From: CAXXIC01 sp049315325
Lineage (GTDB): Bacteria > Bacteroidota > Bacteroidia > Bacteroidales > UBA7332
Direction of reading: 5' to 3'
Assembly: GCA_049315325.1 (NCBI GenBank)
Contig: JBMOKJ010000001.1
Location: forward strand, 310,001-374,000
Length of the DNA stretch: 64,000 nucleotides
A program made the position numbers and the translations under genes. Positions 53,637 through 63,208 of the stretch are shown here, piece after piece (position 1 is the stretch's first letter; every line of letters starts with the position of its first letter). The notes beneath the pieces were generated by a model that made no database searches, was not told the origin of the DNA, and saw only the letters and a program-made list of their open reading frames with translations.

Positions 53637-54683
53637 ATGAAAAATAGTGCACAAACTGAGTGGATCAGAAACCTCGAATATTGGGTGATGGGGATTATCT
53701 TCATCGTCTTGTTTCTGTTACCAGTCCTTTTCACCCGCATAGACGGTGACATTAGCTGGCGCCATGTGCTAAAGATTTGGACAGACCAATCGCTACTGCT
53801 TCCACTTTTTGCCTTGAATCATTGTTTGTTTGTGCCGCGGCTCTTGCTCAATCAGCGCGCGAAATACTATTTTGTGGCAGTCTTTACCACGATAGCCGTG
53901 TGCACCATTTCGTATTATTACTACGATATGGCTCCAAACTGGAAGGCTCAGATTCGCATGGTAAACGACGAGCGCAAACCAAATCCCATACCGCCTTACG
54001 CCCATTTATTGATGTATTCGCTGCTAATTGTTGCCGTAGATTCTGGGTTATTATTTTCGAGGAAATGGCATGAAACAGAAGAGGCGAGAATGATTTTGGA
54101 GAAGCAAAATGCAGAAATACAACTCGATATTTTGAGAAATCAAATCAGCCCTCACTTTTTTATGAATACGCTCAACAACATCTATGCGTTAATAGACCAC
54201 GATACCCCAAAAGCGAAGCAAGCAGTGATGAAACTTTCGAAAATGATGCGCTACATGCTTTACGAAAGCGAACATGGAAAAGTGAAATTAAGCAAGGAGT
54301 TTGAGTTTGTGAAGAGCTACATCGATTTGATGAAACTCCGTTTCGCAAACGATATGACCATTCAGTTGATGCTTCCAAAAACGTACAACGATATATTGAT
54401 TCCGCCGATGCTTTTTGTGTCTTACATTGAGAATGCATTCAAACATGGTGCTTCCTACGAGCAGAAAGGGATGATAAAGATTATCTTTGAGATTTCTGAA
54501 AATCAGTTGTACTTCAATTGCTATAATTCGATGAATAAACAAGTAGTTTCTGCCGAAAAAGGAGGTTTGGGTATGACAAACAGCGAAAATCGACTGAAAC
54601 TGCTGTTTGGCGATCGGTATCGCTTGATGGTCGATTCTTCTCAGAAAATATTCAATGTAGAACTAGAAATACCTTTGGCATGA
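53637..54683 (+). CDS. LytS/YehU-type sensor histidine kinase
   Basis: This 348-aa membrane kinase has about four transmembrane segments (residues about 18-140), a short coiled coil (EEARMILEKQNAEIQLDILRN), then a His_kinase (PF06580-type) phosphoacceptor region with QISPHFFMNTLNNIYALI. An HATPase domain follows (PPMLFVSYIENAFKHG N-box, GGLGMTNSENRLKLLFGDRY). I use ATG 53637 rather than the TTG four codons upstream. Its stop overlaps the response-regulator start by ATGA. Being embedded in the phosphatase/sulfotransferase cluster, it probably controls that cluster. Confidence 0.93.
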   Translation: MKNSAQTEWIRNLEYWVMGIIFIVLFLLPVLFTRIDGDISWRHVLKIWTDQSLLLPLFALNHCLFVPRLLLNQRAKYYFVAVFTTIAVCTISYYYYDMAPNWKAQIRMVNDERKPNPIPPYAHLLMYSLLIVAVDSGLLFSRKWHETEEARMILEKQNAEIQLDILRNQISPHFFMNTLNNIYALIDHDTPKAKQAVMKLSKMMRYMLYESEHGKVKLSKEFEFVKSYIDLMKLRFANDMTIQLMLPKTYNDILIPPMLFVSYIENAFKHGASYEQKGMIKIIFEISENQLYFNCYNSMNKQVVSAEKGGLGMTNSENRLKLLFGDRYRLMVDSSQKIFNVELEIPLA

Positions 54684-55399
54684 ACATTCGCTGTGTAATT
54701 ATCGACGACGAACCTCTGGCACTGAAAGTGATAGAAAGCTATATCCTACAGACGCCTAATTTTGAACTTACAGGAGCATTCACAAATCCAGTTAGAGCGG
54801 TGGAGTTTCTCAACGAAAACGAAGTGGATTTGATCTTTGTGGACATTCAGATGCCCGACTTAAATGGGTTAGAAGTAGTGGCTAGGTTAGTGAATAGACC
54901 TACGCTTATTTTCACCACAGCATTCAGCGAATATGCCATAGAGGGGTTCAAAGCAGATGCCATCGACTACCTCCTCAAACCTATCGACTATCCCGATTTC
55001 CTGAAAGGTGTACTGAAAGCAAAAGAGTATATCGATGCCAAAAGAGCCGCTGACACTAAAGTGCAGACCAACAAAGAGTTTCTGTTTATCAAGTCCGAAT
55101 ACAAGATTATTCGCATCAATTTCAAAGAAATACGCTACATTCAAGGCATGAGTGAATACGTGAAAATTCACCTGTTGAATGCCAAACCAATCATGTCGCT
55201 CATTAGTCTCAAATCGCTCGAAGCTCAACTTCCGCCTACGATGTTTATGCGTGTACATAAATCGTATATTGTCAACTTGCAGAAAGTCAATATGATAGAG
55301 CGAAATGAGATTGTCTATGACGATGGTACAATTATCCCAGTGAGTCAACAATACAAAACTCAATTTCAGGAATTTGTGGATAAGAATTTTATGATTTAA
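54680..55399 (+). CDS. LytTR-family response regulator
   Basis: This 239-aa protein has a receiver domain (1-115; acidic pocket IIDDEP, phosphoacceptor Asp in LIFVDIQMPDLNG, Lys in DYLLKPIDYPDF) and a LytTR DNA-binding domain (about 135-239; FLFIKSEYKIIRI, IRYIQGMSEYVKIHL, FMRVHKSYIVNL). LytTR regulators bind two direct repeats upstream of target promoters. It is paired with and overlaps the LytS-type kinase gene. Likely targets are the flanking secreted enzymes, but no clear LytTR repeat was identified upstream of 43471. Confidence 0.96.
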   Translation: MNIRCVIIDDEPLALKVIESYILQTPNFELTGAFTNPVRAVEFLNENEVDLIFVDIQMPDLNGLEVVARLVNRPTLIFTTAFSEYAIEGFKADAIDYLLKPIDYPDFLKGVLKAKEYIDAKRAADTKVQTNKEFLFIKSEYKIIRINFKEIRYIQGMSEYVKIHLLNAKPIMSLISLKSLEAQLPPTMFMRVHKSYIVNLQKVNMIERNEIVYDDGTIIPVSQQYKTQFQEFVDKNFMI

Positions 55400-55412
55400 A
55401 CACATCTGTTTG

Positions 55413-56831
55413 ATGAACGCTCTGAAAGTCACCCTATTCTGTGCTGTTTTGTTATTCGTCATCCGAATTGAAGCACAACAACCTCCTCGAAAGGATAACC
55501 AGCAGCAATCTATTTTTCAGACGGTTGTACCTTCGCATAACTTTGATGTAATCGCCGCAAGACCGACTACAAATGCCATCACGTTGTCTGTGTTATTTTA
55601 CAAATCGGCAAGCATTTATGTTGAATATTGGATCGCAAATGAACCCCGACACAAATCGGAAGTTTACCGTTTAGCTGCATTTAAGCCACAAGAAATAGTT
55701 CTGTTGAACTTGAAACCCGACACTCGATACAAGTATCAAATCCGATTTCAATTAGCTGATAATGAGCAGTATTTATCTTCCAAAACAAGCTATTTTCAAA
55801 CTGCTCGCAAATCAAATCGACCTTTTGCATTTACCATCACTGCCGATTCGCACCTCGACCAAAATGCCGATACTGCAATCTACAAAACGACTTTGCTCAA
55901 TGCGGCAAGTGATTCAGCCGATTTTCATTTCGATTTGGGCGATACGTTTATGACCGACAAATACCGCGATCAGTACAAAGACGCTTTCAGTCAATACGTT
56001 GCACAGCGCTATTATCTTGGGTTGTTGTGCAATTCGGCAGCTTTATTTTTTGTGTTGGGAAACCACGATGGCGAAACCGGTCAGCGATTGAATGGTACTG
56101 AAAATAATTCGACTGTATGGTCGAATCTGACCCGAAAAACGTATTTCCCCAATCCGCTTCCCGACGATTTCTATTCAGGAAACACACACTCGGAACCCTT
56201 CGTCGGTCTTCCACAAGATTATTACGCTTTCGAATGGGGAAATGCGCAGTTCATTGTACTCGATCCATTTTGGTTTACACCTCGCGCCGGCAACGACAAT
56301 CCGTGGGAAAGAACCCTTGGGAAAACCCAATACGAATGGTTGAAATCCACGTTAGAGAAAAGCAAAGCCTCCTTTCGGTTCGTGTTTATTCATAATCTTG
56401 TGGGCGGAGCTGATGTGAAAGGAAAAGCCCGCGGTGGAGCCGAAATTGCAGGGTTTTATGAATGGGGTGGCAAAAACCAAGATGGAACAGATGGGTTCAA
56501 ACAACATCGCCTCGATTGGGAAATGCCAATTCACGATTTGCTTCGGAAGTATCGCGTAACGGCTGTTTTTCACGGGCACGATCACCTTTTTGCCAAGCAA
56601 GAAAAGGATGGAATCATTTATCAGTGTATCTCACAACCTGGAAGTATGAGAACTCGAATTTCGAATCAAGGTACGGAATATGGATACACTACGGATGATG
56701 CGTTTTTGAATGCTGGATATATGAGAGTTAGTGTGTTGAAAAATAAGGCTCGCTTCGATTTTGTTTCCACCAATATAGACGAACCCGCAAAAAATAAGCG
56801 TGTGATTTATACATACGAACTTAAAAAATAG
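55413..56831 (+). CDS. Exported metallophosphatase without a sorting domain
   Basis: This 472-aa protein has a signal peptide (1-21) and the same domain order as the phosphatase genes at 43471 and 51945: a fibronectin/PAP N-terminal-like domain (about 45-125) and a calcineurin-like phosphatase (about 130-420). The metal set is ITADSHLD, LGDTFMTD, GNHDGE, HNLVGGA and GHDHLFAK. It has no T9SS domain and ends VIYTYELKK, so it probably remains periplasmic. I use ATG 55413 rather than TTG 55410. It follows the regulator by 13 bp. Confidence 0.9.
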   Translation: MNALKVTLFCAVLLFVIRIEAQQPPRKDNQQQSIFQTVVPSHNFDVIAARPTTNAITLSVLFYKSASIYVEYWIANEPRHKSEVYRLAAFKPQEIVLLNLKPDTRYKYQIRFQLADNEQYLSSKTSYFQTARKSNRPFAFTITADSHLDQNADTAIYKTTLLNAASDSADFHFDLGDTFMTDKYRDQYKDAFSQYVAQRYYLGLLCNSAALFFVLGNHDGETGQRLNGTENNSTVWSNLTRKTYFPNPLPDDFYSGNTHSEPFVGLPQDYYAFEWGNAQFIVLDPFWFTPRAGNDNPWERTLGKTQYEWLKSTLEKSKASFRFVFIHNLVGGADVKGKARGGAEIAGFYEWGGKNQDGTDGFKQHRLDWEMPIHDLLRKYRVTAVFHGHDHLFAKQEKDGIIYQCISQPGSMRTRISNQGTEYGYTTDDAFLNAGYMRVSVLKNKARFDFVSTNIDEPAKNKRVIYTYELKK

Positions 56832-56837
56832 ATAACC

Positions 56838-58013
56838 ATGAAGAAAATTGGCTTAATAATCTGTATTTGGTTGAGCATCAATTCGATGCTATTGGCTCAG
56901 AATCCGCAAAACGCAAAGCGTGGCGAACGCAAAGTTTATACGATAGAACAGGCTACTTCCGAACGTGCGCAACTGCACACCATCGCATTCAGCGGATTGG
57001 CTTTTCTGACGGGCAATTTAGGAGCAGATACCTTTTTCCCACCGGGTAAAGTGGCAGATTTCTTCGGATTTCAGTATATGCGCGACAACGATAAGAATGA
57101 GAAAGGGCACAACACCGATTTCTTGACACGTATTGCCAACAATGTCATTCAGATTCTGTCGAAAGAACAACTTCAACAACTGGTTGATTTAGCCAATGAG
57201 CAAGCGCCAATTTACGAACGGTTTGCGCGCAAAAGAATCGAACTGATAAAACTGTTTCGTGAACAACTCGAAAACGGCACAAAGATTGACCAGCAGTTGG
57301 CTGTTCGTTTGGGAGATTCCATTTATGCGCTAGATGACTCGTTGTCTTATCGACGAGCGGTTGTTGTTGGAGGCATTATCAATTCGCTAACAACTTCACA
57401 AAAAGCGGCTTTTGCAAAGTTAGATTTTTCGGATTCATCTACTTGGCCTATTCTCCCCGAGAGCATTGACAAACGGTCGATGTCGCATCGCGCACACGTA
57501 GGGGTGATGACCTACGCCAGCGAGCTATTTAGCTGGTATGCAGGCTCCGAAAAGGCAGATGTCTATTTTTGCCCCGAGCGACACGCCACCTATTTTGGTG
57601 GGTTTTTCCTCAAAGATTATCCTGCTATGGGGAATCACGACTACAGCATCAGCACTTCTCTGACGGGTGATAAAGGGCGAGATTTCCTAGAAATCATACC
57701 ATCGGACGGTCGGTTAGCTTTGACGAAAGCGGTAGAAAGTCAATCGCCACTTCTTCAAGAGATTGTTCGCATTCGCCAAAACGTTTCGACAGAACTTCGC
57801 AAAGCAATGCGCAATGAGACGCCTGACCGCAAGAAGGTTTATGATTGGATTGTACGTTACGGAGAGCTCGATGCTCAGATGTCTTCCGCGTATGCAAATG
57901 TCTTTTGTCAGATTTCAAAATTATTGACCCCAGATCAAAAACAACAACTTATCAAATTGCGCAATTTGGACGTTGCGCCACGAGGGGTATATATTTTTTC
58001 AGATTCAGAATGA
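56838..58013 (+). CDS. Exported protein with three LTxxQ-type motifs (unknown function)
   Basis: I do not recognise this 391-aa family. It has a signal peptide (1-21, ending LLAQ), and the rest is helical. Three segments resemble the LTxxQ motif of Spy/CpxP-like periplasmic proteins: LSKEQLQQLVDLANEQ (107-122), LTTSQKAAFAKLDF (184-197) and LTPDQKQQLIKLRNL (363-377). A central region with the unusual string ERHATYFGGFFLKDYPAMGN (247-266) is rich in His, Tyr and acidic residues and could bind metal or a ligand. It has no sorting domain. It is 6 bp downstream of the phosphatase gene, so it is surely in the same operon, and may be a periplasmic partner. Confidence 0.75.
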   Translation: MKKIGLIICIWLSINSMLLAQNPQNAKRGERKVYTIEQATSERAQLHTIAFSGLAFLTGNLGADTFFPPGKVADFFGFQYMRDNDKNEKGHNTDFLTRIANNVIQILSKEQLQQLVDLANEQAPIYERFARKRIELIKLFREQLENGTKIDQQLAVRLGDSIYALDDSLSYRRAVVVGGIINSLTTSQKAAFAKLDFSDSSTWPILPESIDKRSMSHRAHVGVMTYASELFSWYAGSEKADVYFCPERHATYFGGFFLKDYPAMGNHDYSISTSLTGDKGRDFLEIIPSDGRLALTKAVESQSPLLQEIVRIRQNVSTELRKAMRNETPDRKKVYDWIVRYGELDAQMSSAYANVFCQISKLLTPDQKQQLIKLRNLDVAPRGVYIFSDSE

Positions 58014-58186
58014 AAATTATTATTGAGGCTTCGCAATAGTGTTAAAAAAATGGTTTTGGTCCAATAATCCTATAAAATTGAACAATATTTAGAGCAATTG
58101 TTTGATAATTAAAGTTAATTTTGTTCTTTGGAGTTTTTGAATAGCTTGTTTTTGTCATAGACGAATAAGCTAATACCTCTCAACCC
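58014..58186. promoter_or_regulatory. Spacer and -7 box upstream of the CheB-CheR-PAS gene
   Basis: In this 173-bp gap TAATTTTG at 58116-58123 matches TAnnTTTG. The start codon is 63 bp further on. No terminator hairpin with a T-run was clear, so read-through from the upstream cluster is possible. Confidence 0.4.
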
Positions 58187-61100
58187 ATGAAGAAGAACGT
58201 ATTGAAATCAGAAGACGAAAGTCTTTCTACGCCTAAATTCGTGAAGAAAGTTTCCATCGATTTCCCTGTTGTAGGTATTGGAGCCTCTGCTGGTGGACTT
58301 GAAGCATTGCAGGAATTTTTTCAGAGTTTACCTTCCTTACCTGGTGCCGCATTCGTGTTGGTACAGCATTTGTCTCCCGACTACCGTAGTTTGATGGACG
58401 AGCTACTTGCTCGATACACTTCGATGATGATTCATCGAGTGGAAGATGGCATGCAAGTGCAAGAGAACCACATCTACCTCATTCCTCCGCGAATGAACAT
58501 GACTATTTTCCAAGGGAAGTTATTCCTGACGGAACACTCTATCACAAGAACTCTCAATCTTCCCATTGATATTTTCTTACGCTCATTGGCCAAGGACCAA
58601 GAGAAGAATGCGATTGCCATTATTCTTTCGGGCACAGGTAGTGATGGCACTTTAGGCATCAGAGCCATCAAAGAGAGTGGTGGTATGATCATGGTGCAGG
58701 ACGACCGATCTGCTAAATTCGATGGAATGCCTCGCAGTTCGATATCAACTGGGGTTGTCGACTACATTCTACCTCCTGCTAAGCTAGCCAACGAACTTGT
58801 TAGCTATATTAAACACCCTTTTATTAAGAAAAAAGAGAACATCGAGAGCCAGCTCAACAACAACGAGAATCAGTTGGCAAAAGTGATAGCGATTCTGCGC
58901 GAAGCCAAGAATGTCGATTTCTCGTGTTATAAAGAAAACACGATTATTCGCAGATTAGAGAAACGCATCAGTATCAATCGCTTCGAGAACATCGACGATT
59001 ATGTGAAATTTCTTGCGACAAATACACGCGAAGTTACTGTTTTGTTCAATGAGTTGCTGATTGGAGTGACGCGTTTTTTCAGAGATGAAGAGGCCTTTAA
59101 GAAGATAACAACTGAAGTGCTCAGCTCGTTGATGAAGCAAGGTATGCCTCGTAAAGAGATTCGAGTGTGGGTAGCTGCTTGCTCTACAGGCGAAGAGGCC
59201 TATTCGCTAGCGATTCTTTTCAAAGAGTACATGGCAGAAAATAATATGTCGCACGATATTAAGATTTTTGCTACAGACCTCGATACAGCATCACTCGAAT
59301 TTGCCGGTGTAGGACTTTACCCCGATAGTATTCCGTCGGATGTGTCGTCAGAGAGGCTATCTAAGTACTTCACGAAGAGAGACAACGGCTATCAGGTGAA
59401 TGAGAGTATTCGTAGTATGATCATTTTTGCAAAGCACAATATTTTGCAAGATCCTCCTTTCTCGAAAATCGACCTTATTTCGTGTCGAAATATGTTGATT
59501 TACCTGGACAACGAAGCACAGCAGAAGGTGTTATCGACCTTCTATTTTGCGTTGAATGACAATGCCTTTCTATTTCTTGGTAGTAGCGAGTCGTTGGGCA
59601 ATGTGGCTGAAGGGTTTTTAGTGCTCGACTCGAAAGCTAAAATTTACCGTCAACAAAAAGGATTCAGACCTCCTCAAACACAAAACTTTACTATCTCATC
59701 TGTGCATCGAAGTCGCACAGAACTGAAGAATATTAGTTCGTATATCAAAAATATTCACCCTAAAACTCCTTCGTTAGACGGTATATTTGACGAAATATTG
59801 GGCGATTTTGTGCCACCATCAGTCATTATCGACGAGAATTATCAAGTAATTCATTCCATTCATCAGGTTTCGAAATACGTATCGCTACCCATTGGTATGG
59901 TTTCTCTGAATTTGCTAAAAATGTTGCCCAAAGAAATGAGCATTCATGTGAATAGCTTGATTCGACGTGCCGAGAAGAAGCGGAATGAACTGGTAATTGA
60001 GAATGTGCCTTCTGCTGACAGCGAAATTAAGCTATCTATCTCGTGCCGTAAAATAGTAGACCGCAAAACAAACGAAATTTACTACCTAATATCGTTTATC
60101 GAAAACGAACGCAAAGAGCGAACGAGCGAAGTGAGTCGCATTGAATCGGTCGATATAAACGTGCAATACCTAGAGCGAATAGACGAATTGGAGCGCGAAA
60201 TTCAATTCAAAAGCGAGAGCTTGCAGGCTACGGTTGAAGAGTTGGAGACATCGAACGAAGAGCTTCAGTCGTCGAACGAAGAGCTAATTGCTGCCAACGA
60301 AGAGCTCCAGAGCACCAACGAAGAGTTGCAGTCTGTGAACGAAGAGCTCTATACCGTAAACTCAGAACACATCAAGAAAATTGAGGAATTGACCGAATTG
60401 TATGCCGATATGGACAATCTGCTCCGCAATACCGATATTGGTAGTCTGTTTTTGGACAGCGACCTAACGATTCGCAAAATAAACGATGTTGCTTCACGAT
60501 TGACCAATGTGTTGTCGTCGGATATCGGTCGTCCTATTCATCACTTGTCAGTGAATGCTGTGCATCCCGATTTTCTGAACGATATTTATGCAGTGTCACA
60601 GAAGTTAACGATTATCGAACGAGAGTTATTCCAATCAAACGGAGAGTGCTTTTTGATGCGAGTTTTCCCTTATCGGACGGCAGAAAACGCTGTAGAAGGT
60701 ACCATGGTGACTTTTATCAACGTATCTCTGCTCAAAGAGTCGCAAAAGTCGTTGGCCATTCTCTCAAACCGACTCGATGTGGCACTGCACATGGGAGATA
60801 TGTCGTGGTGGGAGTGGGACTATACCACAAACACCGTAAGAACAGGAGAAGGTAAAGCCCGTATGCTAGGTTATGAGCCTGGCGAAATAGCTGAGGGATA
60901 TGAAGGTTGGACGGCTCTAGTACACCCCGATGATTACAAAGGAACTATGCAGGCAATGATGGATTTGTTGCAAAACAAAGCTCCATATTATGAAACAGAA
61001 TACCGCATTAAACACAAAAATGGCACCTATTTGTGGTACCGCGACAAAGGCGGCATTGTGACCCGACAACCAGATGGCAAACCACACATGATAATGGGAA

Positions 61101-61507
61101 TGGTGGTGAATATAACCAACGAAAAGTGCAATATAGAATCTAAAATTGGGATGTGCCAAAAGGCAGTCAATCAACTTGATGTAGAGAGAAATCGCGCTGA
61201 TGTTTTGTTCCACAACTCCCCAATTGCAATTTTGGAGTTTAAAGACGGAAATTTGTTGAATATCAACCAAAAAGCTAGTGTTCTTTTTGGCTTCGATGCG
61301 AATAAACCTATTTCTCTTACTTCCAACCAATTGCTGGGAATGTGTACCGATGTTGATGGCAATTCCCTCAATATAGAGAATTCGATTGAGGGTAAGGTGA
61401 TAAATATTCATGGGGTAAATTCTTCGACTGAATCTTGTTTGCTTACGATTATTTTGCAGCAAGGCACGAAGGGAAATACGTTTTTTATGTTTGATAAATT
61501 GGCATAA
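58187..61507 (+). CDS. CheB-CheR-PAS fusion protein without kinase domain
   Basis: This 1106-aa multidomain signalling protein begins with a CheB-type methylesterase domain (about 25-205). Its catalytic triad is Ser in GIGASAGGLEA, His in VQHLSPDYRS and Asp in LSGTGSDGTLGI. A CheR-type methyltransferase follows (about 225-500; GVTRFFRDEEAF, VWVAACSTGEEAYS, IDLISCRNMLIYLD). Next is a coiled coil built from repeated EELQSxNEEL units (about 665-730), then PAS domains (the later one WWEWDYTTNTVRTGEGKARM ... YRIKHKNGTYLWYRDKGG). It ends after a further PAS with no HisKA/HATPase. The hybrid kinase 12 bp downstream probably supplies the output. Confidence 0.93.
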   Translation: MKKNVLKSEDESLSTPKFVKKVSIDFPVVGIGASAGGLEALQEFFQSLPSLPGAAFVLVQHLSPDYRSLMDELLARYTSMMIHRVEDGMQVQENHIYLIPPRMNMTIFQGKLFLTEHSITRTLNLPIDIFLRSLAKDQEKNAIAIILSGTGSDGTLGIRAIKESGGMIMVQDDRSAKFDGMPRSSISTGVVDYILPPAKLANELVSYIKHPFIKKKENIESQLNNNENQLAKVIAILREAKNVDFSCYKENTIIRRLEKRISINRFENIDDYVKFLATNTREVTVLFNELLIGVTRFFRDEEAFKKITTEVLSSLMKQGMPRKEIRVWVAACSTGEEAYSLAILFKEYMAENNMSHDIKIFATDLDTASLEFAGVGLYPDSIPSDVSSERLSKYFTKRDNGYQVNESIRSMIIFAKHNILQDPPFSKIDLISCRNMLIYLDNEAQQKVLSTFYFALNDNAFLFLGSSESLGNVAEGFLVLDSKAKIYRQQKGFRPPQTQNFTISSVHRSRTELKNISSYIKNIHPKTPSLDGIFDEILGDFVPPSVIIDENYQVIHSIHQVSKYVSLPIGMVSLNLLKMLPKEMSIHVNSLIRRAEKKRNELVIENVPSADSEIKLSISCRKIVDRKTNEIYYLISFIENERKERTSEVSRIESVDINVQYLERIDELEREIQFKSESLQATVEELETSNEELQSSNEELIAANEELQSTNEELQSVNEELYTVNSEHIKKIEELTELYADMDNLLRNTDIGSLFLDSDLTIRKINDVASRLTNVLSSDIGRPIHHLSVNAVHPDFLNDIYAVSQKLTIIERELFQSNGECFLMRVFPYRTAENAVEGTMVTFINVSLLKESQKSLAILSNRLDVALHMGDMSWWEWDYTTNTVRTGEGKARMLGYEPGEIAEGYEGWTALVHPDDYKGTMQAMMDLLQNKAPYYETEYRIKHKNGTYLWYRDKGGIVTRQPDGKPHMIMGMVVNITNEKCNIESKIGMCQKAVNQLDVERNRADVLFHNSPIAILEFKDGNLLNINQKASVLFGFDANKPISLTSNQLLGMCTDVDGNSLNIENSIEGKVINIHGVNSSTESCLLTIILQQGTKGNTFFMFDKLA

Positions 61508-61519
61508 CGAAACAATAGT

Positions 61520-63208
61520 ATGGATAAAAAAGATTACTTGAGACTGAAAGCAGAAGAGTTGCTTCACTCAGGAGCCCCAATAGGGAAGACTTATTACGAA
61601 AAAGACTTGGAGTCGTTAGTTGAGGATTTGAATGTTTACCAAATTGAATTGGAACATCAGAATCTCTCTTTACAAAAAGCTCAAGAAGAGGAATTAAAGC
61701 TTAAGGAGAGGTACCTTGATTTGTTTGATAATGCGCCTGTTGGCTACTTCATTATGGATAAACGGTTTAAAATTCTAGAATTGAATAAAGCCACTTGCGC
61801 CCTTCTTGGAGCAGATTACTTGTCCATCAAAGGGTTGCCATTTACGAAATTTATCCATTTTGATTTTCAAGATACTTTTTATCTTCAATTTCGCGAGTTG
61901 ATAACCGAGAAAAAAACAGTTGTAGTACATACAGATATCAAATTGAAATCGATTAATGAACGGGAGTCATTTGTTAGGTTAATCGTAATCCCTGAAGCTG
62001 TAGTACGTGAAGAGGAGACCTTTCGTGTTACAATGATAGATATTACTGTTGAAAAGGAACTTGAACTGGAATTGTTGAGTGAAACTGAAAAAGCCAAAGA
62101 GAGCGATCGCCTAAAGTCAGCTTTTCTTGCAAATATGAGCCACGAAATACGCACTCCTCTCAACGCTATTTTGGGGTTTGCCTTTTTGTTAAATGAAAAT
62201 AATCTAGAAACCTCACTGATTAAAGAATATTCATCAATAATCACAAAGAGCGGAGGCAGGCTTTTGGATTTAATCAACAATGTCCTTGACATCAGTAAAA
62301 TAGAATCCCAAAATGCACCTGTCTCTTTGTCCTATTTTTCACCACTCAGACTTATTTCTGACACAGTCGATCTATTCAGAATTCAACAGAAATCACAAAA
62401 TGTGCAAATTCATATAAAATCGCAAGGAGTTGAAGATGATTTTTCTATACAATCGGATATGCTAAAATGCTCGCATGTTTTATCAAATATTCTTGGTAAT
62501 GCGATTAAATATTCAAAAAACGGAATCATAGAAATTGGATTTAAATTAGAAAAAAATGATGCTGTTTTCTATGTAAAAGACAACGGAATCGGAATCCCAG
62601 AGGAGTCAAAACCACACATTTTTGAACGTTTCTTTAGAATCAACGAAGGCGAACATCGCAATTTCGATGGTACGGGATTGGGTTTGTATTTGTCGAAAAG
62701 GCTTGCGGAGTTAATGGGCTGTTCGATTCAGTTCGATTCCCAATTAGGGATAGGATCTGAATTCAGGTTGGTTATCCCTCTTAACATAAAAGAAAAATCG
62801 ACAGTGAAGGAGAAAAACTCGTCGAAACAACACACATATTCTAAAAGACAACGTTTTACTGTTTTAATAGCTGAGGACGATGATTTCAATGCTCATTTAT
62901 TAAATATACTTTGTCGCTCAAATAACATGGATACTATTGTTGTTGAGAATGGAGATGAAGCAGTAAAAGCAGTTCAAAACAATCCACAATTGGCTTTAGT
63001 CTTGATGGATATCAAAATGCCACTGGTTGATGGTTACGAAGCAACAAGAAGAATTAGAAGGTTCAACAAACAAATACCTATTGTTGCAGTTACTGCTTTT
63101 GCGCTGGATGGCGATAAGGAAAAAGCAGTGCAAGCGGGTTGCAACGATTATCTCCCTAAACCAATTAGCATTAATCAGTTGAAAAATACGTTTGAAAAAT
63201 ACCTCTGA
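61520..63208 (+). CDS. PAS hybrid histidine kinase with receiver domain
   Basis: This 562-aa cytoplasmic kinase has an N-terminal coiled coil and PAS domain (about 1-190; LFDNAPVGYFIMDKRFKI). A HisKA domain has phosphoacceptor His in FLANMSHEIRTPLNAILGF, and an HATPase follows (NILGNAIKYSKNG, VKDNGIGIPEES, GTGLGLYLSKRLAELMG). The C-terminal receiver has VLIAEDDDFNAHLL, phosphoacceptor Asp in VLMDIKMPLVDGYEA and Lys in YLPKPI. It follows the CheB-CheR-PAS gene by 12 bp. The pair resembles a single CheB-CheR-PAS-kinase protein split in two. It is convergent with ybeY, whose stop is the very next base. Confidence 0.95.
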   Translation: MDKKDYLRLKAEELLHSGAPIGKTYYEKDLESLVEDLNVYQIELEHQNLSLQKAQEEELKLKERYLDLFDNAPVGYFIMDKRFKILELNKATCALLGADYLSIKGLPFTKFIHFDFQDTFYLQFRELITEKKTVVVHTDIKLKSINERESFVRLIVIPEAVVREEETFRVTMIDITVEKELELELLSETEKAKESDRLKSAFLANMSHEIRTPLNAILGFAFLLNENNLETSLIKEYSSIITKSGGRLLDLINNVLDISKIESQNAPVSLSYFSPLRLISDTVDLFRIQQKSQNVQIHIKSQGVEDDFSIQSDMLKCSHVLSNILGNAIKYSKNGIIEIGFKLEKNDAVFYVKDNGIGIPEESKPHIFERFFRINEGEHRNFDGTGLGLYLSKRLAELMGCSIQFDSQLGIGSEFRLVIPLNIKEKSTVKEKNSSKQHTYSKRQRFTVLIAEDDDFNAHLLNILCRSNNMDTIVVENGDEAVKAVQNNPQLALVLMDIKMPLVDGYEATRRIRRFNKQIPIVAVTAFALDGDKEKAVQAGCNDYLPKPISINQLKNTFEKYL

